Positions 32,541 to 44,406 of a DNA stretch of 64,000 bases are shown here, one piece after another (within the stretch, counting starts at the first letter, position 1; the number at the start of each line of letters is the position of its first letter). The position numbers and the translations under genes are program-made. Below the pieces are notes generated by a model, which saw only the letters and a list, made by a program, of their open reading frames with translations, had not been told where the DNA came from and did not search any database. Source of the stretch: Pilatotrama ljubarskyi (lineage: Eukaryota > Basidiomycota > Agaricomycetes > Polyporales > Polyporaceae); contig MU277748.1 of the NCBI GenBank assembly GCA_022385805.1, positions 1 through 64,000 on the forward strand. The letters are read 5' to 3'.

Positions 32541-34298
32541 TCACCGTTCCTTCCTGCTCTCCTCGTCCCCGGTGACGATCTCGCTCTCGAAGTGCATCTC
32601 CCCCGTCGCCTCCAGCCGACGTACGATGACATCCCCGAGCGCCGTCGCCGGCGTCAAAACGCCTCCGAAGCGCGCCATTGGGGCTAGCGCCGCGTCGTCG
32701 AGCAACAGTCCTAGGGCGCATTCTGAGATCATAGCTGGACAAATGGCCCAGAAGTCAGCGAGCCGTTCGCAGGAGTGCCCGCCTAAACAAGGGGTAAGGC
32801 ACGTACTGGCTGTCAGGAGGTATCCGGGGTCAGCTTTTCCCGTCATGGTGCTCCTTGCCCAGGTCTTGGGAGTGGAGGCCGTCACTGTGTAGTTGGTAAC
32901 CTTCATAAAGCCCTTCTTCAGGTCTCTGCCGAAGGAGATAGGTTAGTCGTCAGATGGTGAATGGGATACAATGAAGGCGTACTCCTCTGAAGGGCCCTCT
33001 CCAGGAGCGGGCAGGAACTTCTTGACCACCCATCGGATCTACAAGAGACCTTCTTAGCACCACATATCAAGCATAGCGAGCAGGATGCTTACCGGTGCAA
33101 TGAGCGTCAGCCCCATGAACACCGCCATCATCACTGTCATCACTAGGGCAGAGACGATACCGCCCGGTCCCTCCTCCACGAAATATTCGGCGTAGCTGAA
33201 GTCCGGGCCGTACGCGAACGGGCGGATCTGCTCCTCCTTCTCGCGCGCCTGCTTCTCCCCAAATAGCACGGGCCCGGCGAACAGCGCAAACTGGTTCAGA
33301 CCGAACGTGCGCTGGACGGTCGCCCTGTTGAATGGCTCCATGAACCAATATGTGGCGTACTTGGTCGGCGAGGCGAATGGCACCCGCGTGATGAGCCGGA
33401 ACCCTGGTGAAGGAGCACCCTTGACTGATAGCGTCGGCAGCGTCAGTAGAGGGCGCATATGTGCAGATGGAACACGCACCTGGGCTGAGCGCGTAGTCCT
33501 TGATGGACTCCTCTACCCTCACGGGCGGGGCTGCTTCGATCGTCGACATGAACGACGCGAGCGTGCCGCCGGACGGCTTTATACGGGTAGAGTAGAAGCT
33601 CTGCGAGAGCCCGAGCTGCACCTGGGTGCCGAGTGCGTTCTTGAGCGTACGATTGGAAAGGAAGACGGTGATATCTGCGGGGATGGAGTCGAACCCGCAT
33701 GAAGGCACGATGATGGCTCCGGTCTTGGTCGCGAGGTAGTCGAAGCTGCACGGGATCGTCAGTAATGAACCACTGCTTGGTCGCCAAACTGTCGGGTGAT
33801 GCTTACTGGTCGATAACCTTGCGGATGAAGTGGCTCTCGCCGCAGAGGTCTACATAGCGCTTTCCGTGCACCGCGCACGCTCTTGCCATCAGGTGCACGC
33901 ATTAGTAGGTTTTTGTGGGCGTACGCGATGGACAGCATCATTTACCTTACTACTTCCGTGCCCCATAACCAATACGGGCCTATAGAGTTGATCACGACCT
34001 TCGCATCTTTCACTGCTGCCTCTATTTCGTCGTAGCGCGTCACGTCCACCTGTACAAGCTGTACGCTATCATCGAGGCCGAGCGATTTCTTCAGGCTTTC
34101 ACCCTTGGTTCTTGAGCGCACGCCGAGGGCGAACGAGAAGGCGGAGCGTTGTGGGTGGTTGGAGAGGTACCGGGTGATGAGACGACCCGTGTAGCCTGTT
34201 GCGGTCGGAACCCCCAGCGGTCGGGATCAGCAGTGAGGGGAGCCGAGCTCAGCTTGAGTCTGCTGACCTGTGGCTCCAAGCACGAGGATGTCGACCAT
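32541..34298 (-). CDS. Saccharopine dehydrogenase-like oxidoreductase
   Basis: A multi-exon minus-strand gene starting MVDILVLGATG at 34298. The Rossmann-type nucleotide-binding start continues across an intron into YTGRLITRYLSNHP. Next come VQLVQVDVTRYDEIEAAVKD, VVINSIGPYWLWGTEVVRA, CAVHGKRYVDLCGESHFIRK and GAIIVPSCGFDSIPADITVF, all typical of the SCCPDH-like family rather than the lysine-pathway enzyme. The later part has a hydrophobic segment (SALVMTVMMAVFMGLTLIAP) that suggests membrane or lipid-droplet attachment, as reported for family members. It then has GYLLTAST and a C-terminal LGDVIVRRLEATG, ending at 32541. The substrate is unknown; the family is secure. Confidence 0.85.
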
Positions 34299-35023
34299 CA
34301 GGACGACTTCTCCGACACTGCTGCTTAATTATTGCGGGGCTGAGTAGCTCGAGGGGGAAAGGCGGGACAGGGCGCGGACGTCGGTCAATGTCGAGGACAA
34401 TGCTGGCGGAGTCGGGAGTCGGCGGACACGGACAAGAGACCTGCTCCTGACAGGCTGACACGCGCCTAGCTGCGAGGCTATGACGCACGCAGCAGGCACT
34501 CGGCCATTCCGGTGCGCACTTAGATCGGCGGGTACAGCACTCGCCACTCGAAATGAGATCAAGCAGACTGCATACAGCGTCGCACGCAATCCAGGAGAAT
34601 GACCGACACAGCAATCATAAACGGAGCAATGGAGCACATCAATGAGTGAGGCAGTACTACCCGAGGAGCATAATGTACTCCGATGCGTGAGGAAGATGTC
34701 CAACGTCGCTCACTCAATGCATACCTACGAACCCGACTTCAGAGTCGCTAGCGCGAGGTGTAGTCCTAATCCCTGTCAGACACTCTGTGCACCCTGTGCG
34801 GTTGGACCGGTGGAAGGTGGGCCCCGGATCTTCGGGCAGAGGTCGGTGCGAGGCGGCGGTGACAGTAGTCTCCGTCAGATGTCGGTAAGACATCGAGGGC
34901 GAGCATCTCAGGAATTGGACAAGTCGAGTCCGGCCACCTTGACAGACAACGCCACCATAGCAATGTCCAGAAGCAACTCGCATAGCCCATAGTACAGTGG
35001 TAGTACAACACATCTGTGTCCGT
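34299..35023. other. Spacer upstream of the SCCPDH-like gene
   Basis: No gene is seen. It holds the promoter of the saccharopine dehydrogenase-like gene and the 3' flank of CWC15. Confidence 0.4.
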
Positions 35024-36148
35024 TCACTGCAATAGAAAACCAAACACAACGGTCAGCGAGGTTTCCGCGGACGGGAAAGCGACGGTGACATGCCTTGATG
35101 AACTTCGCCATGAACTTTCTGTCGTCGCTCCGTCAGGACTGCTCGGGCGTTATGCTATCAAGCCAAGGAGAGACAGACGCACTTGTGAAACTCCGTCCGC
35201 AAGAGATCGTTCACGAATTGCGGCTCCTTGTCCTTGTCGCGCGTATTCATAGCCTGGTTCTTGAAGATGAGGTCTGCAGCCGCCGGCGAAGCCAGCCATG
35301 CATCGCGTAAGTCCCCTCCTGCCCGGCGACGCCCAGAAATAGAAACAGAAACGAAAAGGCGGGGACGCACCGTCGTCCCAGCGGCGCTTCACAGCGAAGG
35401 TGCCCGGCTTCGTCGTGTTCACCCCGTTTGGCGACTGGCCCAGCGCCGCGGCAAGGTTCAGCAGCGGGTTCGCCGTCGCGATCTCCGCCTCGCGCTGTGC
35501 CTGCGCAGACGCGGACTGCTCCCTTTCCTGCCGCTCCTTCTCCTCTGCTCGTTCCCGCTTAATCTTCTCGAGCTCCCGCAGCAGCTCTGCCGTGTCGTCC
35601 TCTTCCTCGTCTTCATCGTCGTCTCTGGAAGGAAATAACCCATACTCAGTATTCCGAAGACCCCATACAAGGCAGGAGGGCTAGAAAGGTGGAAGACGCA
35701 CTCGTCATCTTCGTCGTCCTCCGCATTCTGGCCCTTCTCGCTCTTCTCGTCATCGTCGTCGTCGTCCTTGTCCAGGTCCAGCGCCTCTTGCAAGAGTTTC
35801 CTTCGCTTATTTGACTCCTCATCCTGCCCTTCCTTGCCACTCCCGTTCTCCACGGCCAACGGAGGCTTTCCCTCCGCCTTGCGTTTGCGTTCGCGTGCTT
35901 CCGCCTCAGCCGCGAGCAGCTCCGCTCTCAGATCCCGCTTAGCCAAATCCGCCGCTGACGTCTGTCCTGGTTGACTGTTTGTACCGAACACGTAAGTCTC
36001 GCGGTGCAACGTCTGACGCGTTTGTGAAGACGCACCGGAACTTCAGCTTAGTATGCGCGGCCATGTCGCGCACGGAGAACTGGCGCGAGCCGCCCTTGAC
36101 GTCCTTCGCCTGCGCAGGGTCCCATGTCGGCCTGTGTGCTGTAGACAT
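35024..36148 (-). CDS. CWC15: Pre-mRNA splicing factor CWC15
   Basis: CWC15 (Cwf15) belongs to the Prp19-associated part of the spliceosome. The start at 36148 gives [27 protein letters not shown] is joined across an intron to [20 protein letters not shown], then a Lys/Arg-rich segment and a long acidic run ([13 protein letters not shown]), an intron, [44 protein letters not shown] and [10 protein letters not shown] joined to [20 protein letters not shown]. The C-terminal [20 protein letters not shown] matches the usual family end. The reading frame after FIK has no stop, but a GC-AG intron at 35027-35093 would place TGA directly after Lys, giving the expected family length. Without it the protein would gain dozens of unrelated residues. 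Confidence 0.9.
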
Positions 36149-39100
36149 TGTCTCCCCTAGTGGATTTTACGTCTGAACTCGAGAGCCGGAGGAGAGAGCG
36201 GGCACAACACGAGGAAGACGAGGAAAGGGTTGGAGGACGAGAGGAACTCGTGAGGCGTCGCCACAAAGTCGAACGGTTGGGCGCTCATGCGCGTGAGACT
36301 GGGGAGCGGGAGCGTCTATTGAGCCACGTGGCACGAACGCCTGTGTAAATTAAAAGCCCGCCGCAAAATCCGAGTCGTTGCAGCAGCAATGTGCAAACTT
36401 GAAGCTCTTGCTACCCTGACCTCCATCTCTACGACGCCTGGCGGCGGGAGAAATATGGGATGTACACGGACAGATATCTCAGGACAGACTCGGTTGCGCA
36501 AGGCGCCGTGCTCAGACCAACGCCCCTGGCTGTACAGCTCTCCGATCACACCTGGTCACCGACCGTCTTCGCGATTGAGACGGCCTAATGTTACGAAGAG
36601 GCTAGCTGCGGATATAAGCCGACGGTTCTCTACTCAACTCACGACTCCGCACCGGATGCTGTATCAGAGAAGACTAGTGCACGCAGGTGACCAGTGCGAC
36701 CCCTCAGCACGGACGCGGTAAATTGAATGCTACATGTCGACAAGCTGTCATACTCAGGGTGTCCTGTAGAATGGACTCCACTGATACTGGCATATGCGAT
36801 AGGGCCGATGCACGTACCGCTGTTCTGCGCCAAGGGCCAAGGCGTACTAATGGCCGGGCTAGGACTCCCAAGAGCGCGGCTGTGGCGCCGCTGCGGGACG
36901 TCGATTCAGCGGCGATACTGGGATATCCGCGAGAGCAGTACGAGAGCACGACAGACCTATACCCAACGTAGTGTCTCCGTCGATTGTGAAGAGCGATACG
37001 CCCAGAGGAGATCATGCTATGCCAGAGGAGGCTAAGTATTGCCAGAGCTAACCGCGGAGCAAGAGCTGCACGAGCTAGTATTATTCCCGCGTGATCGCTT
37101 GTCAGCTGAAGAATCGTGTATCCCGGAGTCTGAACGAGCCAAGACAGCCAGAAAATTGCCAAGGTATGACCATTAGGGCCGCTTGAGGATGTCTGTCCAT
37201 GTACAGCGCGGAGCTAGAAAACGTAGGCCCATTGATTTCCAAATGTGTCTGGAAGCCTAAACTATGAAAGCAAGGGTAGAACGTAGAGTTTCCAGCTTAG
37301 AACAGCCATTAATCCTGTCGCGGGGTGTGTGACATCAATTACCCTCTCTCTACCTGGTCTAGGGACAAGATCATCCAGAGGAGAGGAAGGACGATGATGG
37401 CGGTCAGGACAAGAGAGACGGAGTAGCGGCCCGTCCTAGCCCGCCCTCGGCTTTCCGGAAGCATGCCGCGGATGTTGCCGAGAAAGCTAGCATAGCCGTT
37501 CAGCCGCGACGTCGTGGCAGCGGAACGATTCTTCCACTCTCGCCGTTCTGTAAACTCACTGAGCTAGTACGAACTCCCCCTCCAGAAAGGTGAGTGTATA
37601 TTTGGATCTTCCTGCCTGACTTACAATACTGAGTAAATGATACAACATTAGCCAGCGACTTCGTCATTCGCGGAGGATAGTTACACGGACATTCTCCGAG
37701 GGCGAATTGATCCAGAACCCGTCGTCGATTTCATCGTGACATCTAGGAATTGGGAAGAGAAACCTGGACATCAGCCTATGTCCACTACACAACATGACCA
37801 TTGATGGCGACTCTCGTCCGAGCCCTCTTCTCCCGGAGGACGACGTGAGGCTCGGTTGGCTTGGCGCGGGGAAGTCTGGAGGACAACGCGCGACTTGTGG
37901 GGAACATCTGCGGTGAGCCAATCTCGCGCATTTGCTTTATGAAGCCGCGTACCGGGTAAACACCGGCTCGCATGGGGAAGAGGAGCGGCACAAATTATCA
38001 AATTCGCGGTGCCTTGTGCCTTCACATGGATCTCCCCGGAGGTCCAGTCATCCCGTGGTGTCGAAGTGCAAGAGGTTCAGAACTCATTGCGGCGTCATGA
38101 CAACGAGAATCGGTCAAGGTGCGTGGGTCGCGAACTGAGGTCCCCTTGCGTTCAGAAAGCTTCCTCTGACGCTGCTGTGATATGCATCGAGCCATCAGTT
38201 TGTTCCAACATCCGGCAGGTTCTAGTATACAAGGACGCATCAGCGTCGCGACCGCGCGTCGTCGCGATGACACATTTAACTGATTGGACCATGTCCTTGA
38301 CAGAGTGTCGTACTGAGCCGTCAGTCTTGCTGCGTGCTCCGTAGTGTGTCCTGAATTCTCGCATAGAGTCAGAGTTTGGTCCTTTGATTGAGATCATCAT
38401 TATGAGCCTTTCTGACGTACATGATGTTCTCTGTTCCAACAGTTCTGGGCCTCTCTACACGCAACTCCCCGACCGTAGAGGCCATTCTTGATCTGCGATT
38501 GCACCCGTCGTCCCGAATAGCGAGTGACATGTTCGCAATGATTTATATTTCTGCATCTCTGATGGAGGTTCTTGTCCAGCTTGCACCACGGTTGTATAGG
38601 AAATTCACATCCACAGTGTTACCTGTGGAACCCATCATGCCGGCCTGAAGGTATGGTATCAACGTACTCTTCTTTCCTCTCATCGTCTGCTGAGCCGTTC
38701 ACTCCATTCACAGCTTGGTAGCGTATGCTGCGGCCACCTCGGCATCGGTCAAGACTCAAATCGTTCCTGACGGTCATCCCTGCAGCCAATACCCGCTACC
38801 GCCTTTTGTGACTTCGCCTTTGTCATTCGAGTCTCACGCGCTTGAACGAACTCTATATCTTCAGCTGGGGCGTCTCGACAACTGCTCTGCGCGACCTGAC
38901 TCTCAAGGACCACGTTTGGAGCTTCCAGCACGGCGTTTTGAGAGACCCTGGAAAACGACCACGAGGTGTCTCTGCTCTCGTCCAGCGGATCTCGTCCACA
39001 AGCTACAAATCAACTCCTTCCTGTCACCGGCTGCTGCTCTAGCGATCCACTAGTCTTTGTCTAGCGTGGCGCTGCTAGTAACGGTCTTCGAGGTACGCTA

Positions 39101-40490
39101 CACCCCTCTCCCTAACTATTTTCGATCCTCCCGCGGTTTCCTTTGGGCGTGGAACAGCTTCCCGCAGCTAGAGCGTGTCCTGCTCCACGTCTTGCGCCAT
39201 CCAGCCTTCCATCCACTTTCTCTACCAGCCCGCGGCTTCCGACTACCCCTAGTGCGTAATCCGTTCCCATCGATCGTCTGATGACCAACGCACTGTGGGA
39301 ATGCACGACCTATTCACGCATCGCCGAGTGCATGCATGGCTACAAGCACGCAGCTCAGAGCATACCCCGGGGTAGGCGCGAAGGTGAGAAGGCGATGGCC
39401 AATGGCCGGCCGCGTGGTACTGCCGACTCCAGCTGTGCCATCATAGCTGTCGAGTATCATTTTCGGCTACTCACTACAATGTTGCCATGCTGTGCTCAGC
39501 GACGTGGACGGAAACGCACACCGCCAACAAGACGGTACGGATTAAGCCTCTTCGGTTGTGAAGCCCGCCTTCAACGACATGACGACGGCATGGCAAGGCA
39601 GACGGTGCATCGGCTTCCTCGCGAATACTCATGTTAGGCACCAGCTGACCGTCAGCTGTGATGCACTTCCTGTTGACGACCTGTACGGGTCCGAATACCG
39701 TACAATGGCCGACATGGGCCCGGCTCGGTCGTTTCGTTCGATGCTGTCCCTGGTATGGTTCAGCGGTGACGGCTCCATCCCCCTGCTATTGGTGTGGAGT
39801 CTTGTGCGACCTGCGTTCACGCGAGGCCGCTGACGTACTGCTCACACTTCTCGGCTTCTTATCGCATGTCTCCCCAGCCCAAAGGGCCGCGCACGCCGTG
39901 TTTATCGAGATTTTCCCCATAGATTGCCTTCCTGGCGCTATCCTCACGACCGGTGCATGCAGCAGACGCAGTGAGAGTCGCCGCGCCCCAGGCTGCGTTG
40001 TTCCCCCGTTGCGTGCTACCATGAGGCGGTGGGCTACGGCCACGGTGTCAGATCCGTTTGGCTGCCATTTCTCCGTCAAGGTTGGCGGTGATGCTAAGGA
40101 AGCTTGTGTCGTCGGCCCGCTTCACAGATTAGCGGGAAGCGGGGCGATTGCTCCAGTGCATGTCGTCGGGCGAATAATGCGATCTCAGCGCCAGCGATGG
40201 TTTGGATTCTGAGCACAGCGTCGATCCGAGGATTCTGTGACAATGGAAGGGCGAGCTCGGCTGATTCTTTCGATTACGCCCGCGAGTAATGTGCCAGATT
40301 CAGCCGATGCGGGACCGGGCGTTGCCGCAAATGGCTTTGCACGCTAACCGCCATCTCTCTCCTCGCACAGCCTGAATTCTACAACAAGGGGCCCTTATTT
40401 CTTGATGAGCGCGGGTTAATTTATCTTCTGGAACTGGGACTTTCACCTCTGCGGTTCTGGGAACTGCTTACTCTAGAACCTGGCCCAACA
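36149..40490. other. 4.3 kb gene-poor region
   Basis: Only short frames on both strands, none with a recognisable motif or a coherent exon chain. No A or B block, RNA gene or terminal repeat was found. It may hold decayed sequence or regulatory DNA, or small lineage-specific genes I cannot see. Confidence 0.4.
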
Positions 40491-40497
40491 TATAAAA
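40491..40497 (+). promoter_or_regulatory. TATA box of the MOCOS-like gene
   Basis: TATAAAA at 40491-40497 lies 106 bp before the start codon at 40597. The spacing is usual for a fungal core promoter with a short 5' leader. Confidence 0.6.
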
Positions 40498-40596
40498 GCT
40501 GGGGGCCCTTTGGCTGCTCGAACTCGAACCTAGGGCTCGGTCAACTCGCACTCGACAACTTAATTCTTTGGCGACACCTCGGTTGAATTGCCTACT

Positions 40597-42718
40597 ATGG
40601 GTCACTCTCATTCCCGCTCCCCCTCTGCCGGCCTGGACTTTGGACACGCCTCTAACAAGCCGGCCCTCCACCGCAAGCGCTCGTCAGCCTTCTCTGCTCT
40701 CACACTCGGCTGCGCACCTGCTCCCTATGCTGCATCTCTGCCTAGCTATGGTGACTATCCGTCACGCGAAGACCACTCCTTCAGCGACCGCGACGAGAAG
40801 CGCAGCTTCGACCCTCCCCCGCTGTACGCTATTTCCACCACTCCGGACATCATCGAGGACGCCGCCGCAGACGCCTACAAAGCTTTCCTAAAGGAGTACC
40901 CGCAGTATCAACTGACCTGGATCGTGGACGCCCTTCGTCGAAGCGACTTTGCGAGATTGGATCGGAATGGGGAAACCTACGTCGATTACATGGGCGGCTC
41001 TCTCTACCCGGAAAGCCTCGTACGAGTATGCAGCGGCTTCTTGCTACGCAACATTCTTGGAAACACTCACTCGGTCTCAAACACGTGCGTACGGTTTCAC
41101 TCTTCCCTCCTTCCCTCCGCATCCGCACGTCTTCGGACTGCCCGCCGAACATTAGGTGCGGCCCGTAAAAGCTCCGGGTCGCCCGGATCTGGGAACGTCT
41201 CGGCACCGAGCGCCGTGATGCACATCCTGATCATCTTGTCCTTCGCGATCCTGTGTATGCCAGATCTGACCTGTTGTCGCTTTTGTACAGGTCGCGTCTA
41301 TCCGCAGCATGCGCAACGGAGGCTCGCCAGGCCGTCCTGTCATTCTTCAGGGCACCGCCCGGCTACACCGTTGTCTTCACCGCGAATGCCACCGGCGCAC
41401 TCAAGCTAGTCGGCGAATCGTTCCCGTTTGGCGTCGGGAGCGCCTACGTCCTCGGTGCTGACTCGCACAACAGTGTGCATGGTATCCGGCAATTCGCTCA
41501 GGCTCGCGGCGCTGACGTCTGCTACATCGAGTCTACGGACGTTGGTGGCTTTGATGTGGCTGACGCCAAGGTACGTGTGCAGTTCGGAAAGCGCTAGCTC
41601 TTTATTAATACATCCGACACTCTATCTAGGCAATCCTCTCTCAACATCGGCCGCGCGGCAAGAATGCAGCTCCGAGCCTCTTCGCCATGACTGGCCAATC
41701 GAATATATCAAACTCCAAAAATCCCCTATCGCTAATCAAGTTCGCAGCATCACAGGGTTACTGCACACTACTCGATGCCGCAGCGCTCGCGCCGACCTCT
41801 GTGATATCCCTGACCGACACACCCGTTGATGCGATGGCAGTTAGCTTCTACAAAATGTTCGGCTTTCCGACCGGCGTCGGCGCGCTGGTGGTGAAGGAGT
41901 CGTTTTTGGCGCGTCTGGAACGCCCATGGTTCGCTGGTGGCACGGTGGACGTCGTCCAAGCCCCTGGAACAATCGTCACTATGAGCGCGGAGCTCCATGA
42001 ACGATTCGAGGTAAGTCCTACGGTTGCGCCACTTGGCGACTATGCCTTCCGGGTTAACTGACTTCTGATTGTTCCAGGACGGCACTATCAACTATCTGAA
42101 CTTACCTCCGATCACCGACGGCTTGCGTTTCCTTTCCGCCTACCTCCCTTTCCTCCCGCTCCGTCTCTCTTCACTCACGCGCCACCTCATCACATCATTG
42201 TCGGAACTCAGGCATGACACCACAGGAACGCCTGTCGCGCAGATCCTCTCACGTCGTCCGAGTAAGGTTCTAAAGACGGTCGGCGAGCAGTCCGATACGG
42301 GCTCGGTCGTAGCGCTGCTCTTCCTCTCCGTAAGCATTCCACACTGGCGCGATGTGTTCCGTTCGACTGACGTGAGCCGCAGCCCTCCGGACAGATGATC
42401 CCAAATTCTTTCATCGAGTACGCCGCGTCAAGACAAAACATCTCGCTCCGCACGGGCTGCATGTGTAATCCCGGTGGCGCCGCATCACTCCTAGGGCTGC
42501 GCGACGCAATGGCCTCTCTTCCCTGCGATGCGACGCTACGCGCGTTTGAGCAGTATATGGGACGTGAACTCGGTGTTGTACGAGTAAGCCTCGGACTCGC
42601 TAGCGACTTCCGGGATGTGTGGCGGGTCATCCAGTTCGCAAAGCTCTTGTGCGACACCGAGGCCCGCACTGCCTTATGGGAGGAGTGGTTGGGCGATAGC
42701 ACAGGGGTGGCTCTCTAA
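40597..42718 (+). CDS. Class V aminotransferase, MOCOS N-terminal-domain type, no MOSC
   Basis: A PLP-dependent NifS-like protein related to the sulfurase half of molybdenum cofactor sulfurase. Exon 1 (40597-41084) has a Ser-rich leader, then DAYKAFLKEYPQYQLTWIVD and YVDYMGGSLYPESLV. A 206-nt intron joins NTHSVSNT to SRLSAACATEARQ. Then come VFTANATGALKLVGE, DSHNSVHGIRQFA (His for ring stacking), CTLLDAAALAPTS (the PLP Asp) and SFYKMFGFPTGVGALVV (the PLP Lys), as in molybdenum cofactor sulfurases. Near the end RTGCMCNPGGAA places the catalytic-type Cys. The frame stops at 42718 after LWEEWLGDSTGVAL, so the MOSC domain needed for Moco binding in full MOCOS is absent. It may be a stand-alone desulfurase-like enzyme; its substrate is unknown. 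Confidence 0.85.
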
Positions 42719-44406
42719 GGCCTGGCGCGCAAGTAGGCGTGTATTAGGCTCGTCATCATGCTTGGACTTTGACTCGATGGACTTGCTGTTTGGATATCTC
42801 GTATTTCACCTGATCGCCTGTTCCAGATGTGTATTATATAGTGTTCCGTTCGCTCCAGCATATGCGCTGACGTCTGTAGCATCTGATCGTCCATGTGGAC
42901 TCCATGTATCCGGCCTCTTATCAAACCATCTCTTTTTCACCTGATACCCAGCACGAGCTCGCCTCTTCGATGCCATGCCTGTATGTACCGGAAGCAGGAC
43001 TGCGTCATGAAACCACCCAAGCATACCTGACGGTCGATCGAGCAGTTGAACTTGACGTGTTGGGCGGCTGATGCGAGAGGCTGGTGATCGGTTCGATCTC
43101 TGCGATCACGTCGGTGACGGTCCCACTCAGCTGTCTGGCAGTTTGCGCCCGACGTTCGGCGTGCAGTTGTCGTTGCGTTGAGTAGCCACGTGTTTGAGAC
43201 AGCTCCGACGGGACAAGGGACCTCCTCCTTTGGAAGGAGACAAAGTCGAATCCGGCATGAAGCGAAGGCTTCTGGTGATCGTCGATCATTGAGCAGATGC
43301 GGCGGGATCGCTGTCGAGCAGAGCGCTGGATTGATCGCTTCAGAGGCGACGCCGCCTTCGATGCAATCGATGCAATCGAAGGGCGAGACGGCCGCAGGTA
43401 ACATCGTCAGCAGCTGGGACGGGGCCTCAGGCCTCAGAGCCGACGGCATGCGTGCGAGCGAGCATAATCCCTTGGGGGCCGATGATCATAACCTGGGTTG
43501 TGAGGAAGCGGTAGTCATGACTCTGCGCAGGAAGCTAGTTGCATGATCACGTACATGGCATGTTTGATCTTGTCAGTGTCACGTTGATGAATGACTTTGG
43601 AACCGAGTAAGCACGAATCCGATATCTCATGAACAACCATGGTGCCGGATTTCAGAACAGATTCCTCATCTGACACAGCCGCCGGCGTGCGCAGACTATG
43701 TCTGAAACATCAGAGGTTACTCTGTAATCCGAAGTACCGCGGTCATACTTATCCCCGCTCGTGCCACGCCCGTCTGTGCATCCACTGGCGATTCCGACGG
43801 CTAGGCCGGATTGCAGAGGGAATAGCATCACCAACCTTGCTCAACATGCTTGTGGAATTGAGTAGGTGTCACAATTTTTCGCGGGCCTATGTTCCGAATG
43901 AATCATGATATGCACATAGTCTCAAGCCCGGGCTTCTGGGCCGCTCGCCTGTATGCGCTGCCGTGCAATACTGAAATCCCCCATCTCTGCAGCATCGAGA
44001 TTCTTGCACCCCTCGACCGCTCAAATCCTTGTTCGGGCTGAGAATAGAGCGTATTTGCAAGCGGTTCAAACCGGCGCCCCACTCAAGTTATGAACTCGCG
44101 GGTGATACAAGTCCAAGCTGCGCAGAAATCAGCGCTTCGCCCCGGGTCGCGCTCCAAGGAGTTCCATGCTTGTAACTGCGTTGCAAACCTGGTCAGATAG
44201 TGCGACGCAGTGCTACTAGTCGGGGAGGTTGTCGAGGAAGGCCTGTACGCCGACTCTGAGCGCCGCACCCACAAACGCCTACAACGGGCCGGGATTGTCC
44301 GGCGGCCACGTGTCTCACACAGGCGCTTCGATGTGGTGGCTGCCGCAAGCGACGCCGGTGTCGAGGACGTGTACGTCCACGCCGTCGACAACGCCGAGCG
44401 CAGCCC
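42719..44406. other. Gene-poor spacer between the MOCOS-like gene and USO1
   Basis: 1.7 kb with short frames on both strands and no recognisable protein or RNA. A small GATGCAATC duplication lies near 43362-43377. Confidence 0.45.

Noticed and set aside
39281..40212. Frames of 91-184 codons before the MOCOS-like gene
   Set aside because: They overlap in several frames, lack recognisable domains, and do not join into an exon chain.
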